Program-made: the position numbers and the translations under genes
The notes under the pieces: generated by a model
What the model was told of the DNA's origin: nothing
The model's database searches: none
The model's input: only the letters and a program-made list of their open reading frames with translations
Shown: positions 1-6,719 of the stretch, piece by piece
How positions within the stretch are numbered: position 1 is the stretch's first letter
How the letters are laid out: every line of letters starts with the position of its first letter
From: Oscillospiraceae bacterium
GTDB taxonomy: Bacteria > Bacillota > Clostridia > Oscillospirales > Oscillospiraceae
DNA length: 64,000 nt
NCBI GenBank assembly: GCA_017619715.1
Contig: JAFZRS010000026.1
Coordinates: forward strand, 1 to 64,000
Reading direction: 5' to 3'

Positions 1-10
1 GCTTCTGCCC

Positions 11-133
11 ACGATACTTGGCTGGCGGACATCGTCGTGTCAGCCGCTTCTCGCTCCCGTCGGTCGCGATAAGCGGGACACTTCCTCGAAATCAGCTTGC
101 TTCTTCCGCCACAGGCGGCGCGTCGCTGATTTC
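11..133. other. Cluster of nested inverted repeats, no gene recognised
   Basis: No convincing gene was found before position 299. Three inverted repeats lie in series. The first pairs 11-15 with 31-35. The second pairs GTGTC (37-41), CCGCTT (44-49) and TCGC (51-54) with GCGA (66-69), AAGCGG (71-76) and GACAC (77-81). The third pairs GAAATCAGC (88-96) and CCGCC (106-110) with GGCGG (114-118) and GCTGATTTC (125-133). This could be a structured RNA or a palindromic repeat element cut by the window edge. The pairing is seen; the role is unknown. Confidence 0.45.
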
Positions 134-163
134 CAGCCCGGAAAAATAGGTAGCGCCAACACG

Positions 164-194
164 AAAGACCACGATCGGAAGATTGTGGTCTTTT
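164..194. terminator. Rho-independent terminator, probably bidirectional
   Basis: A 13-bp stem (164-176 with 181-193, one G-U pair) closes a GGAA loop. It carries AAA on the 5' side and TTTT on the 3' side. It closes off whatever precedes the window and insulates the promoter at 222-250. Confidence 0.75.
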
Positions 195-221
195 GCTATC
201 ATGTCGAATGATAAAAAAATG

Positions 222-250
222 TTGTGCATAATTTGGAAACGTGCTATAAT
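222..250 (+). promoter_or_regulatory. Sigma-A-type promoter for the DUF975-like gene
   Basis: TTGTGC (222-227), a 17-bp spacer and TATAAT (245-250). The promoter covers the GTG codon at 224, so that codon cannot be the translation start of the gene downstream. Confidence 0.7.
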
Positions 251-298
251 GTAGAACAAAGCTTCGCAGACGCGCGGAGCGTGAAAGGAGAGAGCAAC

Positions 299-1102
299 AT
301 GATCATGGCAATTTACAAAAAAGCTCTGGCGGTGTTGATGAAGAAACCGCTGCGGCTGTGGGGCATTTCGCTCTTAAGCATTCTGCTGGCGTCGGTAGCG
401 TCCGTTCTCTTTGGCGTGATTCCCGGTGTGGCGCTGGCGATCGGCTTGCTGCTGGACACGTCTATGACGATGATCTATCTGCACGGCTATCGCGGCGAGG
501 AGGTCAGCACCGTCAACCTGTTTGACTGCTTCCGCGACTGGACCACCGTCAAGCGCGTGCTGTGCGGCATGGGCTGGATGTGGCTGTGGATCTTCCTGTG
601 GTCGCTGATCCCCGTTGTGGGTTGGATCTTCGGCATTATTCGCATCTATGAGTATCGCCTGACCCCCTACATTCTGATGCAGGAGCCTGACGCGAAGCCC
701 ACGGACGCCATCAAGGTTTCCAAAGAGCGCACCCGTGGCTGGAAGGGCAAGATGTTCGGCGCGGATATTCTGGTGATCGTTCTGTTCTATGCGGCGTTCC
801 TGGTGCTGAGCCTGTTCTCCCGCATTCCGTATATCGGCGTGCTGTTTGCGCTGGTGATGTTTGTGGGCGGCATCTGCTTTGCCGTACTGCTGCCGCTGTT
901 CCAGGGTCTTGTGCGTTCCGCCTTCTACGAGGAGATCTGCGGCGGCGGCGCAGAGCCGGTTGTTCCCGAGGCGATCCCCGTTCCCCAGCCGGTACAACCC
1001 ATTCCCCAGCCGGTACAGCCTATTCCGCAACCTGTGCAGCCCATTCCCCAGCCCGTGCAGCCTGTTGAGACTCCCGCGGCGGAGGAAAAACCGGAAGAGT
1101 AA
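299..1102 (+). CDS. DUF975-like multi-pass membrane protein with Pro-rich repeat tail
   Basis: The 267-residue product has about five or six hydrophobic segments. The soluble stretch between them (around residues 130-155) resembles the DUF975 family of Firmicute membrane proteins; molecular function is unknown. The C-terminal tail holds four exact-length heptads of the form PxPQPVQ (bases 977-1060), followed by an acidic end, so a flexible cytoplasmic or wall-spanning extension is likely. The start chosen is ATG 299, eight bases after GGAG (287-290); the frame stays open upstream to 224 but that lies inside the promoter. It is monocistronic, between terminators at 164-194 and 1122-1156. The family assignment is tentative. 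Confidence 0.8.
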   Translation: MIMAIYKKALAVLMKKPLRLWGISLLSILLASVASVLFGVIPGVALAIGLLLDTSMTMIYLHGYRGEEVSTVNLFDCFRDWTTVKRVLCGMGWMWLWIFLWSLIPVVGWIFGIIRIYEYRLTPYILMQEPDAKPTDAIKVSKERTRGWKGKMFGADILVIVLFYAAFLVLSLFSRIPYIGVLFALVMFVGGICFAVLLPLFQGLVRSAFYEEICGGGAEPVVPEAIPVPQPVQPIPQPVQPIPQPVQPIPQPVQPVETPAAEEKPEE

Positions 1103-1121
1103 CGGAAATACATGCCATATA

Positions 1122-1156
1122 AAAACGAGAGGACGCGATCAGCGTCCTCTCGTTTT
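1122..1156. terminator. Bidirectional terminator between convergent genes
   Basis: A 15-bp perfect stem (1122-1136 with 1142-1156) has a five-base loop. It has a T-run on the plus strand and an A-run at 1121-1125 that reads as T on the minus strand. It serves the membrane-protein gene and the decarboxylase operon. Confidence 0.9.
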
Positions 1157-1180
1157 ATACCACATTGTGTTGCGCACCTG

Positions 1181-2647
1181 TTACAAACCGCGCATTACCT
1201 CGTCAGCGCACTGTACGGTGAACGACCGCACGGCGTCCGGATCGACAGCGGTTTGCGGCGCAGGGGCATTATTTCCGTCCTCCGCTGCTCCGTGGTCGCG
1301 CCGCTCTAAAAACTTGGGCGCCACCTGAGGGAAGAGAGCAAGGCTCAACACGTCCTCCTCGCTGCGTGCGATATCCTTAAACTCCTCCGTATATTTCGGC
1401 AACTCCGGTTCCAAAAGATCCGCCGGACGGCAGGTGATGACCTCGTCCGGTGCGATGCCTGCTTTGGCACGGACGGCCTCGTTGACCTCACCGGGCACGC
1501 GTCCGTACTCGCCGCGCAAAACCGCCTTGGACTCCTTGGGGAATACCTTATACCGCTCACCCATGATGACGTTCATCACTGCCTGCGTTCCAACGATCTG
1601 GGTGGTAGGCGTGACCAGCGGGGGATAGCCGAAATCCTTGCGGACGCGAGGAATCTCCGCTAACACGTCATAGTATTTGTCCTCTTTCCCGGCTTCTTTG
1701 AGTTGGGAGATTAGATTGGAGAGCATACCGCCGGGCACCTGATAGCGCAGGGTATTGGTATCCACCCGCAGCACCTTGGGATTCAAGATTCCCGCGTCCT
1801 GCAGCCGCTGTGCTACGCCGCGGAAATGCGCGGCGGCGTCGGACATCTTATCAAGATCCAGTCCCGTATCCCGAGCTGTACCCTTCAAAGTCGCCACCAG
1901 CGATTCGGTGGCGGGCTGGGAGGTGCCGTTTGCCAGGGGGGAGAGAGCGGTATCCACGATATCCACACCGGCGTATGCCGCCATTAGTAGCACCATATCG
2001 CCGGTTCCGGTGGTGTTGTGGGTGTGGAGGTGAATGGGAACGCTTACAGTCTCCTTGAGCGCCTTGACGAGAGAATAGGCGTCCATGGGCAGCAGCAGAT
2101 TCGCCATATCTTTAATGCAAATTGCGTCAGCGCCCATTTGCTCCAGCTCTTTGGCGAGCTTCACGAAATACGCCTCGTCATGGATCGGCGAGATGGTGTA
2201 ACTGAGCGCCGCCTCCACCTGTCCACCGTATTTTTTGGTGGACTTGATCGCCTGCTCCAGATTGCGCACGTCGTTGAGCGCGTCAAAGATACGGATGATG
2301 TCGATGCCGTTCTCCACAGATTTACGGCAGAACGCGTCCACTACGTCGTCGGCATAGTGCTTGTAGCCGAGGATGTTCTGACCGCGGAAAAGCATTTGCA
2401 GCTTGGTGTGAGGAAGACCCTTTCGCAGTTTGCGCAGTCGCTCCTATGGATCCTCGTTGAGGAAGCGCATGCAGGCGTCAAAAGTAGCGCCGCCCCAGCA
2501 CTCCAGAGAGTAGTAGCCGATGCTGTCCAGCACTTCCAGCGCGGGCATCATATCCTCAATGGTCATACGGGTAGCCGCCTGAGACTGATGGGCATCGCGC
2601 AGGATCGTATCGGTGATCAGCAGGGGCTTATTGGATAAGAATTCCAT
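1181..2647 (-). pseudogene. oadA: Oxaloacetate decarboxylase alpha / carboxyltransferase, interrupted by an in-frame TAG
   Basis: Read through, the frame encodes 488 residues of an HMGL-like carboxyltransferase of the OadA/PycB family, which transfers CO2 from a 2-oxo acid to biotin. Visible motifs are the N-terminal [18 protein letters not shown] with the biotin-site Lys, and the metal-binding HLHTHN. Codon 68 (complement of 2444-2446) is TAG where the family has Trp in the motif NEDPWERLR; TGG to TAG is one transition. Both sides stay in frame and read well, so there is no other damage. No SD precedes the next ATG (2395), so re-initiation is doubtful. It is last in the operon after gamma, carrier and beta genes and lacks its own biotin domain, as expected when the carrier is separate. 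It is either a recent nonsense mutation or a sequencing error. Confidence 0.85.
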
Positions 2648-2659
2648 ATTGTACCTCCA

Positions 2660-3919
2660 TTAACCGAACAGGGAGATCAGCACGCCGGCGGCAATCGCCG
2701 AGCCGATGACGCCTGCCACGTTGGGACCCATGGCGTGCATCAACAGGAAATTGCCGGGGTTGTACTGCTGTCCCACCGTCTGGCTGACACGCGCCGCCAT
2801 GGGTACGGCGGACACGCCGGCAGAGCCGATCAGCGGGTTGATCTTCTCCTTCAAAAACAGGTTCATGAACTTGGCAAGCAGTACGCCGCCAGCCGTACCC
2901 AGCGCAAACGCCAACACGCCCAACAGCATGATTGCCAGCGTCTTGGCGGCAAGGAACGTAGAGCCGGTGGCGGTAGCGCCCACGGAAACACCCAGGAAAA
3001 TGGTGATGATGTTCATCAGCTCATTTTGCACCGTTTTACTCAGCCGTTCCGTAACGCCGCACTCCTTGAAGAGATTGCCCAGCATCAAGCAGGCGATCAG
3101 CGGCGCAGCGGAGGGAACCAGCAGCGCTACAAATATCGTGACAACAATGGGGAAGATGATCTTCTCCCGCTTGCTGACGGTGCGGAGCGGTTTCATCACG
3201 ATCTGCCGCTCTTTTTCGGTGGTCAGCAGCTTCATGATCGGCGGCTGGATCACAGGCACCAGCGCCATATAGGAATAGGCGGCGACGGCAATGGGACCGA
3301 GCAGCGCCGGCGCCAGCATTGCCGTAACGAACAGGGCGGTAGGACCGTCCGCACCGCCGATAATGCCCACAGAGGCGGCTTCCTGACCGGTGAACCCCAA
3401 CGTGCGGAACACCACGTAGGTCAGAAAAATGCCGATCTGCGCGGCGGCGCCCAACAGCAAACTCTTGGGGTTGGCAATCAGGGGACCGAAGTCGGTCATC
3501 GCGCCCACGCCCATGAAGATCAGGCACGGATAGATGCCGAGCTTGATACCCAGGTACAGGATATCCACCAGTCCCACGGTCACCGAATTGCCTACTGTTA
3601 CGGAAGAGAGCACCGCGTCGGTCACACCGACGGCGGACATCTCATTGATAAACTCCTGCGTGACAGGCGCGCCGCCGAAGAGATCCCAGTGGATATGTCC
3701 GCCGGCAAAGAGAATTTCGTGGAACATGTTGGCGCCGGGCAGGTTGGTGATGAGCATACCGAAGGCGATCGGCACCAGCAGAAGCGGCTCAAATTTCTTC
3801 ACAATGCCCAGGTACAAAAGCACGCAGGCGATCACAATCATAATAAGAGCTTTCCAATTATCGCCTGTGAAAAACAGCATGAATCCCGTGCTGTTGACAA
3901 AGTTCAGGATAGCTTCCAT
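2660..3919 (-). CDS. oadB: Na+-translocating decarboxylase, beta subunit
   Basis: The 419-residue polytopic membrane protein belongs to the OadB/GcdB/MmdB family. These subunits decarboxylate carboxybiotin and use the energy to export Na+ across the cytoplasmic membrane. The family hallmark GGADGPTALFV is present near the middle, and at least nine hydrophobic stretches are seen. The length is close to the usual 375-430. It sits 12 bases before the alpha gene and 15 after the carrier gene, so one transcript is expected. The partner alpha chain is interrupted by a stop, but this subunit is intact. The substrate (oxaloacetate, methylmalonyl-CoA or glutaconyl-CoA) is inferred from the OadA-like alpha chain. 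Confidence 0.95.
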   Translation of the reverse strand: MEAILNFVNSTGFMLFFTGDNWKALIMIVIACVLLYLGIVKKFEPLLLVPIAFGMLITNLPGANMFHEILFAGGHIHWDLFGGAPVTQEFINEMSAVGVTDAVLSSVTVGNSVTVGLVDILYLGIKLGIYPCLIFMGVGAMTDFGPLIANPKSLLLGAAAQIGIFLTYVVFRTLGFTGQEAASVGIIGGADGPTALFVTAMLAPALLGPIAVAAYSYMALVPVIQPPIMKLLTTEKERQIVMKPLRTVSKREKIIFPIVVTIFVALLVPSAAPLIACLMLGNLFKECGVTERLSKTVQNELMNIITIFLGVSVGATATGSTFLAAKTLAIMLLGVLAFALGTAGGVLLAKFMNLFLKEKINPLIGSAGVSAVPMAARVSQTVGQQYNPGNFLLMHAMGPNVAGVIGSAIAAGVLISLFG

Positions 3920-3934
3920 GGACGAACCTCCGCG

Positions 3935-4270
3935 TTACTCAATGGAGCACAACACTGTGCCGGATTCCACCGTAGTACCCTTGGCAACGGCTACGGAAAC
4001 GATTTTGCCGTCGCGGGGGCACATGATCTCGTTCTCCATCTTCATGGCTTCCAGAATCATCAGCACCTGACCCTTCTTCACCGCGTCCCCGGCGGCGACG
4101 TTGACCGCGAGAATGTTGCCGGGCATGGGGGAGGTAATCGCCTCTGCACCGTTAGGCGCGGCGGCAGGTGCGGCGGAAACAGCGGCGGGTGCGGCGGCGG
4201 CACTGCCGGTCAGCTCTTCGATCTCTACCTGGTAGGTCGTGCCGTTTACGGTAACTTGATATTTCTTCAT
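3935..4270 (-). CDS. Biotin carboxyl carrier subunit of the decarboxylase
   Basis: The 111-residue protein has a short N-terminal segment, an Ala/Pro-rich flexible linker (about residues 22-40) and a C-terminal biotinyl domain. The domain contains the biotinylation motif EAMKMEN, in which the Lys is modified. It shuttles CO2 from the alpha chain to the membrane-bound beta chain. The standalone carrier explains why the alpha frame ends without a biotin domain. It is comparable to GcdC/MmdC. ATG 4270 is preceded by an AGGAGG-type SD. Confidence 0.93.
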   Translation of the reverse strand: MKKYQVTVNGTTYQVEIEELTGSAAAAPAAVSAAPAAAPNGAEAITSPMPGNILAVNVAAGDAVKKGQVLMILEAMKMENEIMCPRDGKIVSVAVAKGTTVESGTVLCSIE

Positions 4271-4294
4271 GTTCGGGTTCCTCCTAAATGTTAT

Positions 4295-4558
4295 TTATAC
4301 TCTTTTAATAGAAGTGATGCGGATCGCATTGATGTCTGTGCCAAGTTCTTCAGCGATAGCGGCGGCAATGGCTGCCACAATTTCGCCGCCGTTGGCAGGA
4401 GCAACGGACTGTGCCAGAGGAGGCGCAGCCACAGGGCTGTCCTTTTCCGCCGCGCGGCAGATCCGTCCCATCAGCCATACCAGCACAATGAGGCAAATCA
4501 ATCCGATAAACACGGTTCCTACGCCCATCAGCACCACAAACAGATTGCTATAATCCAT
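4295..4558 (-). CDS. OadG-like gamma subunit of the decarboxylase pump
   Basis: The small 87-residue protein has one N-terminal transmembrane helix (about residues 5-30), an Ala/Pro-rich linker and a C-terminal segment, as in OadG/MmdD subunits that anchor the alpha and carrier subunits to the beta chain. ATG 4558 is chosen because GGAGG lies nine bases upstream; an ATG farther upstream at 4606 has no SD and falls close to the -10 box. It is the first gene of the operon gamma-carrier-beta-alpha. Confidence 0.85.
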   Translation of the reverse strand: MDYSNLFVVLMGVGTVFIGLICLIVLVWLMGRICRAAEKDSPVAAPPLAQSVAPANGGEIVAAIAAAIAEELGTDINAIRITSIKRV

Positions 4559-4591
4559 AAGCCAATTCCTCCCACAATAATGATTGTTCAT

Positions 4592-4620
4592 AGTATAACA
4601 AAACAATCAAATGATGGCAA
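4592..4620 (-). promoter_or_regulatory. Promoter of the decarboxylase operon
   Basis: Minus strand: TTGCCA (4620-4615), 17-bp spacer, TATACT (4597-4592). The -35 box lies in an inverted repeat, AAATGATGG (4609-4617) and CCATCATTT (4628-4636), that may be an operator. Confidence 0.75.
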
Positions 4621-4636
4621 GTGATATCCATCATTT
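4609..4636. promoter_or_regulatory. Candidate operator: 9-bp inverted repeat over the oad -35 box
   Basis: Perfect 9-bp arms are separated by 10 bp, about one helical turn between arms. This is typical geometry for a dimeric repressor. A T-run follows on the plus strand, but no plus-strand gene lies upstream that would need a terminator. Confidence 0.45.
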
Positions 4637-4678
4637 TTTCGTATAGCGGGGATTTTCGGCATGATACCCATTTTTTCT

Positions 4679-4707
4679 TTGCCTGTCGACAGTAGACGTG
4701 GTACAAT
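4679..4707 (+). promoter_or_regulatory. Promoter of sfsA
   Basis: TTGCCT (4679-4684), 17-bp spacer, TACAAT (4702-4707), 32 bases before the TTG start. Confidence 0.7.
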
Positions 4708-4738
4708 TCTCACAGATGATCGAAGGGAGGCAACGGTA

Positions 4739-5413
4739 TTGCGCTATGAGAACGTGAAACGGGGAATATTTTTGGCGCGTCCAAACCGCTTCATTGCCCT
4801 GGTGGAGCTGGACGGAGCAACGGTAGTGTGCCACGTGAAAAACACGGGACGCTGCCGGGAACTGCTGATACCGGGCACCGCGGTCTATCTTACCCCGGGG
4901 CTTACGCCCGGGCGAAAGACGCCGTTTGATCTGATCGCGGTGGAGAAGGGACAGCGTCTCATCAATATGGACGCGCAGGCGCCCAACCGGGTCTTTGCGG
5001 AATGGGCGCGGCGCTATGAGCCACAGGTGAACGCCATTTTGCCGGAATACCGCTGCGGGCAGTCCCGGCTGGATTTTTGCCTGGAGACACCCGACGGACA
5101 TCATTTTGTCGAGGTGAAGGGTGTGACATTGGAACGCGGCGGACACACCTTCTTCCCCGACGCGCCTACGGAGCGCGGTGTGAAGCACCTAAGAGAGTTA
5201 ATCCGTCTGGCAGGGGAAGGTTACCGGACTACAGTGTTTTTTGTGATCCAGATGGCGAACGTGGCGGACTTTTCCCCAAACGATGCTACGCACCCTATGT
5301 TTGGTCAAGTATTGCGTGCCGCAGCAGTGTCCGGGGTGAAGGTGGCGGCGTATTCTTGCCGAGTCAACCCCGATTCCATGGAAATTGACAGGGAAATACC
5401 TGTGCTATTATAG
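4739..5413 (+). CDS. sfsA: SfsA family protein (sugar fermentation stimulation homologue)
   Basis: The 224-residue product matches SfsA, a conserved protein with an N-terminal OB-like part and a C-terminal nuclease-like fold. Conserved family motifs are seen: ARPNRFIALV near the N-terminus, HVKNTGRC, and the core EVKGVTLE followed by FPDAPTERGVKHL. Biochemical role is poorly defined (nucleic-acid binding or nuclease-like). Start TTG 4739 is chosen because AAGGGAGG lies eight bases upstream and the length then matches the family; the open frame to 4661 covers the promoter. Monocistronic. Confidence 0.9.
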   Translation: MRYENVKRGIFLARPNRFIALVELDGATVVCHVKNTGRCRELLIPGTAVYLTPGLTPGRKTPFDLIAVEKGQRLINMDAQAPNRVFAEWARRYEPQVNAILPEYRCGQSRLDFCLETPDGHHFVEVKGVTLERGGHTFFPDAPTERGVKHLRELIRLAGEGYRTTVFFVIQMANVADFSPNDATHPMFGQVLRAAAVSGVKVAAYSCRVNPDSMEIDREIPVLL

Positions 5414-5451
5414 ATAGTGTAAAGCGATAATGCTTTACATAAAGGCAATGA

Positions 5452-5482
5452 AGATCCCCCCATCGGAGGATGGGGGGGATCT
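5452..5482. terminator. Terminator-like GC hairpin between convergent genes
   Basis: GATCCCCCCATC pairs with GATGGGGGGGATC (one bulged G) around a GGAG loop. U-tracts on both sides are weak. It lies between sfsA and the Gly/Cys-rich gene and probably serves both. Confidence 0.65.
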
Positions 5483-5490
5483 GTGTTTTG

Positions 5491-5655
5491 TCAGCAACCG
5501 CAACCGCCGCAGCCGCCCTGATTGCCGCAGCCGCAGCCGCCGCACTGGTTACCGCAGCCGCAACCGTTGTTGCCGCACACCAGGAACAGAACGATGATAG
5601 CGATGATGATCCAGCAGCAGCTATTGCCGCCGAAGCAGGAACCCTGATTACACAT
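5491..5655 (-). CDS. Gly/Cys-rich small membrane protein
   Basis: A 54-residue protein too short for many gene callers. It begins with a Cys-containing head, then a hydrophobic segment (about residues 15-27), then a tail built almost only of Gly, Cys, Asn and Gln with repeated GCG and GNQ units; 14 of 54 residues are Cys. AGGAGG lies eight bases before ATG 5655. Similar Firmicute proteins are annotated as 'chorion class high-cysteine' proteins and some are suspected spore-surface or metal-binding proteins, but no function is established. The opposite strand is open but gives only an Ala-rich shadow. Confidence 0.75.
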   Translation of the reverse strand: MCNQGSCFGGNSCCWIIIAIIVLFLVCGNNGCGCGNQCGGCGCGNQGGCGGCGC

Positions 5656-5734
5656 AACGTAAGCCTCCTATGAAATTTCAGACCTCTGTGCAGGTCTCAT
5701 TCCATAGTATGCCATCGCCGCGTGATGGTGCCTT

Positions 5735-6364
5735 TCAAGAGCGGGAAATGCGATAACTCAACGTGAGCAGCGTGTCCGCAAAGTGTACGTCTTCAAAGAA
5801 TACACCGGGTACTTCGGTAGAGAGTTCTACGTTGGTGAAATTCCAAAAGCCCCGTATACCCAATTCGATCAGTCTGGCGGCAAGGGGCTGTGCCTCATTC
5901 TGCGGCACAGTGAGCACCGCAACATCAGGGCGGTACGACGCCACGTATTCGTCCAATTCCTCCATGGAGCGAATGGTCACGCCGCGGATCTGCGTACCAA
6001 TCAGTTCCGGGGAGATGTCAAAGGCGGTGTCCAGTTGAAACCCGACCTTGGCAAAGTCAAAGTTTTGCAGCAGCGCATGTCCCAGATGACCTGCCCCGAT
6101 CACGATGATCCGGTGACCGTTTTCCACACCCAGAATGTGACCGATCTCGGCGCGCAGCTCCGCTACATTGTATCCGTACCCCTGCTGACCGAATTCGCCG
6201 AAACAGCTCAGATCCTGCCGGATCTGAGAGGCGGTTATCCCCATCTTCTCACCCAGAAGACTGGAAGAAATGCGGACGGTTCCCTTGTTGTGCAGATCAT
6301 CGAGATGGCGGTAGTATCGGGGCAGCCGATGGATCACGGCGTCGGAAATTCGTTGCTTTTTCAT
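5735..6364 (-). CDS. rex: Redox-sensing transcriptional repressor Rex
   Basis: Rex senses the NADH/NAD+ ratio and represses fermentation and respiration genes when NADH is low. The 209-residue protein has an N-terminal winged helix (about residues 1-80, with LPRYYRHL and SQIRQDL typical of Rex) and a Rossmann domain beginning at VIGAGHLGHALL. The C-terminal helix that swaps between subunits is present. ATG 6364 is chosen over ATG 6370 because the SD (AAGGG) would touch the latter. It is expressed from a near-perfect promoter at 6406-6434 that overlaps a Rex-operator-like sequence, so autoregulation is plausible. Confidence 0.95.
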   Translation of the reverse strand: MKKQRISDAVIHRLPRYYRHLDDLHNKGTVRISSSLLGEKMGITASQIRQDLSCFGEFGQQGYGYNVAELRAEIGHILGVENGHRIIVIGAGHLGHALLQNFDFAKVGFQLDTAFDISPELIGTQIRGVTIRSMEELDEYVASYRPDVAVLTVPQNEAQPLAARLIELGIRGFWNFTNVELSTEVPGVFFEDVHFADTLLTLSYRISRS

Positions 6365-6405
6365 GGGCATCCCTTCTTTATACGTCCTACATGTTTGATT
6401 CCTGC

Positions 6406-6434
6406 ATTATAATGTAAGTTCAAGAACTTGTCAA
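6406..6434 (-). promoter_or_regulatory. Consensus promoter of rex
   Basis: Minus strand TTGACA (6434-6429), 17-bp spacer, TATAAT (6411-6406): both hexamers match the sigma-A consensus exactly. Confidence 0.9.
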
Positions 6435-6446
6435 CTTTTTTAACAA
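6428..6446. promoter_or_regulatory. Candidate Rex operator
   Basis: TTGTCAA, a 5-base gap, TTAACAA: the arms resemble the Rex site TTGTTAA-N4-TTAACAA but with one extra spacer base. It covers the -35 box of rex. The arms are seen; binding is inferred. Confidence 0.4.
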
Positions 6447-6466
6447 TCTATTTTTTAAAAATTTTC

Positions 6467-6495
6467 TTTACTTTGCAGCAAGACATTGCTATAAT
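6467..6495 (+). promoter_or_regulatory. Promoter of tRNA-Arg
   Basis: TTTACT (6467-6472), 17-bp spacer, TATAAT (6490-6495), 36 bases before the mature tRNA 5' end. Confidence 0.6.
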
Positions 6496-6531
6496 GAGCA
6501 AGTCCGCAGTCATTGACAGGGACGGTCATAT

Positions 6532-6608
6532 GCGCCCGTAGCTCAGCTGGATAGAGTGTCAGACTCCGACTCTGAAGGTCGCAAGTTCGAATCTTGTCGG
6601 GCGTACCA
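6532..6608 (+). tRNA. tRNA-Arg (anticodon CCG)
   Basis: The cloverleaf folds completely. The acceptor stem pairs 6532-6538 with 6598-6604 (first pair G-U). The anticodon stem TCAGA/TCTGA encloses the loop CTCCGAC, giving anticodon CCG for codon CGG. The T-loop is TTCGAAT, and CCA (6606-6608) is encoded. It is a single-gene unit with its own promoter and terminator. Confidence 0.97.
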
Positions 6609-6640
6609 AAAATCCTTGTTCTTCGGAACAAGGATTTTTT
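6609..6640 (+). terminator. Terminator of tRNA-Arg
   Basis: A 13-bp stem (6609-6621 with 6626-6638) is capped by a stable UUCG tetraloop and followed by a six-base T-run. Confidence 0.95.
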
Positions 6641-6655
6641 ATATTGCGTTCTGCG

Positions 6656-6684
6656 TTGCCTTGTTATCCAAAACATGATACAAT
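6656..6684 (+). promoter_or_regulatory. Promoter of the flavodiiron protein gene
   Basis: TTGCCT (6656-6661), 17-bp spacer, TACAAT (6679-6684). The hexamers are the same as those of the sfsA promoter. Confidence 0.7.
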
Positions 6685-6719
6685 GTCCCCGAAAAACCAA
6701 GTAGGAAAGGAAAAGGAAT

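Noticed and set aside
224-298. Longer N-terminus for the DUF975-like gene starting at GTG 224
   Set aside because: It overlaps the -35/-10 promoter boxes at 222-250; ATG 299 has a proper SD.
2444-2446. Pyrrolysine or stop-codon recoding at the amber codon
   Set aside because: The family residue is Trp, TAG ends other genes here, and no pyl genes or insertion structure are seen.
2735-4624. Long plus-strand open frame antisense to the decarboxylase operon
   Set aside because: It has a low-complexity, His/Gln/Gly-rich composition typical of a GC-rich shadow frame over well-supported minus-strand genes.
5470-5673. Plus-strand Ala-rich open frame
   Set aside because: It is the complement of the Gly/Cys-rich minus-strand gene, which has the SD and sensible protein.
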